A program made the position numbers and the translations under genes. From assembly GCA_030686995.1 (NCBI GenBank), contig CM060680.1, positions 84,937,104-85,001,103 on the forward strand: 64,000 nucleotides of DNA, read 5' to 3'. This document shows, piece by piece, positions 60,440-64,000 of the stretch. Positions within the stretch are counted from its first letter, which is position 1. Each line of letters starts with the position of its first letter. The stretch is from Artemisia argyi. Lineage: Eukaryota > Streptophyta > Magnoliopsida > Asterales > Asteraceae. The notes beneath the pieces were generated by a model. That model was not told the origin of the DNA. It made no database searches and worked only from the letters and a program-made list of their open reading frames with translations.

Positions 60440-60597
60440 AATGGCTAACGGAATAGTCAATGGAAAGGTTTTTACAAACAAAGATACAAAGAAAAGATAG
60501 ACTAAAGAGAACCTAAAAAATAAAAATAAAATCTTACTAAAAAGGAATCTAGCAAGTAGACCTAATTAAAAGAGATTCTAACCTAGACAATAACTAT

Positions 60598-60615
60598 TCC
60601 CCGGCAACGGCGCCA
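60598..60615 (-). promoter_or_regulatory. Primer binding site of Athila-like element 3
   Basis: TGGCGCCGTTGCCGGGGA on the element's strand, six bases from the LTR. This is the exact consensus form for Athila/Tat; element 1 has one change and element 2 is decayed. Confidence 0.92.
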
Positions 60616-60621
60616 AAAACT

Positions 60622-62036
60622 TGATGCGTAGGGATTGCACCAGGCATTACCTCTCGAGGGATCTCGAGAAGTTTACAACCCCCACCAGGCAGTGTACCTG
60701 ATCGATGTAGTATAGTATAATGACAAGTACCGGGGGATTGATCGTTCAGCAAGGAATAGTGTCGCTAGGATTAGAAAACCTAAAGACTAGGTCCAGAGAT
60801 GAGGGATGATTCTTATTATATTTTTATATTTATTAGAAAGCAAGTAAAAATCTCGGGTTTGAAGGAGTTGGGCGGAATTAGTTGCTAATCAACTAACCCA
60901 ATACTAAAGATGCAATAAAAATAAAATACTAAAAATGAAAATAAAACTAAATTAACTAGAGTTGTGAGCAATATGTGGGAGAATTGTGTTTACTTAGATT
61001 TTACTACTCCCTAGATATCTTTTACACATTAATTACTTGTTATAGTTGCGTGGATGACGGATTGTATTCCTTAATACCATTCATGGGGTGGCGTACTTAC
61101 TTCCCCAATCCTATGAGCGCCTACTTCACTCCTATGTCGAGCCGGCTAAGAAGCTCCTAACATGGGATCACTAGAATTTTCTCATGCATTAAATACAACC
61201 AATAAAACCTAGTACACATCGGTTCATGTTTCTTAAGACATTTAAGCATGTTACACAATGGAGATCTGCCAATTTTCTTAAGCCTAACATTGAAATCATT
61301 CATCCAATACAACCATAAACAAGTAATCAACACATAATTAACATCTAGGTTTCATTAGATCTAAGCAAACACAAGATAGATCTAGCCTAGCATGTTGGAA
61401 TCAAGACAAGCATAAGATATATTCAAACAACACATAGACATATTGAATGAATTAAGAGAAGACTTATCTCAATTGAACATGAAAGGATTCAAGGGGTGAA
61501 AACCCTTGAAAACACTATAAAATATGACCTAGGGTTTACAAAGTTCGGCCCTAGTTTTCTCCACACAAGTTCCTCCTTAATGAATGAAAAATAGAAAACT
61601 ATATATAGAGTTTGATAGGTGACGGCGTCAAGAACAAATGTCTGACGCCGTCATCTCGCCGCCAAATAGTTACTCGGACTACCTAGATCTGGGTCTGACG
61701 CCGTCATGTAATCACCTTATGCAGGCCGTCACCAATTTAACTCTTGACGCCCTTGTTGTGACGCCGTCAGGTTTGCACTAGGTCGTCATGGTTTTTACTC
61801 TTGACGCCGTCAGGATCTTCCTCTTGACGCCGTCATGTACTGTTCTCAGCATGGAAAATTAAGACTTTGCCGTTTTCTTCACTTTTATGCTCCAAAAACG
61901 TCTGAATTGCTTCCTTTTCCAGAATTCACTCCCAAAGTACCTAAAATCACAAAAGGAATGATTTAGGGCAATATTTGATCAAATAAATTCAATTCCGGGC
62001 TTAAATGACCCCCTAAAAGTATTTTTCGCCTCATCA
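60622..62036 (-). repeat. 5' LTR of Athila-like element 3
   Basis: Starts TGATGCGTAGGG and ends GCCTCATCA, then acaag. Compared with its partner it has scattered substitutions and a few small indels (for example 'aagtatttttcgcc' against 'aagtggttcattttttgcc'), pointing to a moderate age. Confidence 0.92.
61620..61835 (-). promoter_or_regulatory. Best-preserved TGACG palindrome array with TATA box
   Basis: Six perfect TGACG(G/C)CGTCA copies plus half-type sites (ggccgtcac, ttgacgccc, ggtcgtcat) in 216 bp. On the element's strand the array ends at 61620, and TATATATAG lies at 61601-61609, about 11 bp further on. It is upstream of the presumed transcription start, as expected for a U3 enhancer. 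Each palindrome contains two CpG sites, so DNA methylation could control it. Confidence 0.7.
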
Positions 62037-62041
62037 ACAAG

Positions 62042-64000
62042 CGACAAACTGTTGCTAAGGTTTATGCTATTGGGGATGAGGATAAGAGGAACCAAAATGG
62101 AGATGCACCCAAGTGTGGTCGTTGTTACAAGAATCATTCGGGACGATGTATTGTGATGTGCAAGAACTGCTCAAAGATGGGACACATAGCTAAGGATTGT
62201 AGAGCTCAACCACTTGCTATGGTTCAAGCTACTCCTGAAACTATGAGTAAGGCGAATGTTTCATGCTTTGGATGTGGGAAGAACGAACACTATAGGAATG
62301 AGTGCAGGGAATCGTGGAACCGAGGAAATCAAGGATCGGGTGGTAATGGGTACAATCATGGAAACCGTGGAGCTGGTGGAAACCGAGGACGTCATGACAA
62401 CGAGAACCAACGTGTGGAAGCAGGAGCTTCACATGGAAGAGTGTATGCCATTGGGAACGAGAGAGGAGAAGACCCGAACGTCGTTACTGGTATGTTCCTT
62501 CTCAATAATCGTTATGCTTCCATACTATTTGATACTGGTGCCGATAGAAGTTTTATGTCCACTACATTTACACCCTTACTAGAAAAAACCCCGATTGCCT
62601 TAGGAGTTGGTTATGATGTAGAGTTAGCTAACAGAAACATAGAAAGGATTAAGACTATCATTCGCGGTTGCACGCTAAATTTCTTGAATCACCCTTTCAA
62701 CATAGATCTTCTACCCATCACGTTAGGAATTTTCGATGTCATCATTGGTATGGATTGGTTGTCGAAGTATCGTGCTCACATACTTTGCGATGAGAAAATC
62801 GTGCGTGTTCCTTACGGCAGAGAGATTTTGAATATACAAGGAGATCGAAAAGGTTTGAGGAGCCCATCCAGATTAACAGTAATTTCTTACACTAAGCTAC
62901 CGAAGCTAATGGAAAGGGGATGTTGCCTTTTCTTAGCTCAAATTTCTGAGAAAGGAGGGAAAGAGAAGAAAGAAAGACGCATTGGAGATGTGTCTATAGT
63001 TCGCGACTTTTCGGATGTATTTCCTGATGACTTGCCCGGAATCCTGCCTACTAGACAAGTGGAGTTTCAGATTGAGTTGATACCTGGTGCTGCACCCTTG
63101 GCACGGGCACCTTATCGACTTGCACTGACTGAACTGGAAGAGTTGTCGAAACAATTGGCGGAGTTAGCCGAAAAGGGATTTATACGACCAAGTTCTTCAC
63201 CTTGGGGAGCCCTAGTTTTATTCGTGAAGAAGAAGGATGGATCGTTTCGTATGTGTATTGATTACCGATAGTTGAATAAGTTAACCATGAAGAATAGATA
63301 CCCGCTACCGAGGATTGACGACTTGTTCAATCAGCTTCAAGGATCGAGTGTGTATTCGAAGATCGATCTGAGATTGGGGTATCATCAACTTAGAGTTCGT
63401 GAGGAAGATATTCCGAAAACTGCTTTCAGAACCCGTTACGGGCATTACGAGTTCCAAGTGATGTTGTTTGGGTTGACTAACGCACCGGCGGTATTCATGG
63501 ATCTCATGAATCGAGTGTGTAAGCCTTACTTAGACAAGTTTGTGATTGTGTTTATCGACGATATTCTAATCTATTCGAAGAGTGAGAAAGAGCATGAGGA
63601 GCATCTAAGACTTATCTTAGAATTACTCAGGAAGGAGAAGTTGTATGCCAAGTTCTCCAAATGTGAGTTTTGGATTCCAACGGTACAATTTTTGGGTCAT
63701 GTGATTGATAGTCAAGGATTTCATGTAGATCTCGCCAAGATTGAAGCTATTAAAGATTGGGCCGCACCGACGACTCCAACTGAAGTTCGTCAATTTTTGC
63801 GTTTAGCCGGCTACTATCGAAGGTTCATTGAGGGATTTTCGAGGATAGCAAAGCCGTTGACCAAATTGACTCAAAAGAATGTTAAATATGAATGGGGAGA
63901 TAAGGAAGAGGAAGCATTTCAATTACTTAAGGAGATGTTGTGTAGTGCTCCTATCTTGGTATTGCCTGAAGGTAGCGAAGACTTTGTCATTTACTGTGAC
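62042..64000 (+). pseudogene. Gypsy gag knuckles, protease and reverse transcriptase (continues past the window)
   Basis: The frame resumes in phase with the upstream gag. Zinc knuckles: CGRCYKNHSGRC, CKNCSKMGHIAKDC and CFGCGKNEHYRNEC (62111-62310). A Gly/Asn/Arg-rich linker leads to protease LFDTGADRSF at about 62527 and IIGMDWLSKY near 62740. RT follows: PDDLPGILPTRQVEF, GFIRPSSSPWGA and CIDYR, where TAG at 63269-63271 replaces the expected Glu codon. After that the frame is open to the window end through FIDDILIYS (63551, with the catalytic Asp pair), FLGHVID and the RNase H beginning. One stop in RT is the only lesion seen here. Confidence 0.9.

Larger units (their letters stand above)
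55400..62036 (-). mobile_element. Athila-like gypsy element 3, - strand, complete, with target duplication
   Basis: Flanked by acaag at 55395-55399 and 62037-62041. LTRs 55400-56819 (1420 bp) and 60622-62036 (1415 bp). Primer site at 60598-60615. It carries a gag ORF but no protease-like domain, RT or integrase; the rest of the 3.8 kb interior is non-coding and matches element 1. It is the best-preserved of the three copies. Removing it with one acaag restores the gypsy gag frame (AAC AAG CGA CAA). Confidence 0.93.
52901..64000 (+). mobile_element. Tekay-like chromovirus (Ty3/gypsy), incomplete at both ends in the window
   Basis: Own sequence is 52901-55399 and 62042-64000, interrupted by Athila-like element 3. 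Order: an accessory acidic/coiled-coil ORF, gag, CCHC knuckles, protease, RT, then the start of RNase H at the window end. RT before integrase marks it as Ty3/gypsy. No 5' LTR or primer site precedes it; it is joined to the SIRE-like 3' LTR at 52900. Several stops disable it. The lineage is by recall. Confidence 0.75.

Overview
The window is plant nuclear DNA made almost entirely of LTR retrotransposons inserted into one another. I found no host gene, rRNA, tRNA or CRISPR array. The base composition is AT-rich. The gag, pol and accessory reading frames resemble Ty1/copia and Ty3/gypsy families that I recall from Asteraceae genomes (Tanacetum, Artemisia, lettuce type), so a daisy-family plant is the best guess. 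That is family recall, not a search result.

Layout by region. (1) 427-4468: a Ty3/gypsy-type non-autonomous element with a 2.86 kb 5' LTR, a primer binding site, a 0.7 kb non-coding interior and a truncated 3' LTR. (2) 4469-52900: one large SIRE/Maximus-like Ty1/copia element on the + strand. Its 5' LTR is missing. A 3264 bp piece running from late gag to RT is present three times in tandem (5615-15405), followed by RNase H, a spacer and a long 3' ORF, then a 3' LTR (52028-52900). The 3' ORF is cut in two places, leaving pieces at 16615-16647, 38216-39646 and 49568-51832. (3) The first cut holds a second copia element on the - strand (16648-35814). That element is itself invaded by an Athila-like gypsy element (19852-26243), a 4.2 kb solo LTR (29041-33223) and a second, truncated Athila-like copy (35815-about 37995). 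(4) The second cut holds a 9.9 kb copia-type LARD without coding capacity (39647-49562). (5) 52901-64000: a Tekay-like chromovirus gypsy element on the + strand, running off the window end. Its gag is split by a third Athila-like element (55400-62036).

The nesting is supported by 5 bp target-site duplications: catgt, caaac, caaaa and acaag. In two cases (39647-49567 and 55400-62041) removing the insert plus one duplication puts the interrupted reading frame back exactly in register. Relative order from nesting: the SIRE-like and chromovirus elements are older than their inserts, and the elements inside the second copia are younger than it.

Most unusual points: an exact three-copy tandem array of a copia fragment that was already dead, with the same 3 bp filler at both junctions; arrays of the palindrome TGACG(G/C)CGTCA immediately upstream of the TATA box in all five Athila-like LTRs; sibling Athila-like elements that share LTRs but carry different halves of the coding region; and a 56 bp exact duplication beside TA microsatellites that appears to be repair filler. 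None of these amounts to a clearly new biological system. The best candidates are the palindromic promoter array and the tandem amplification.
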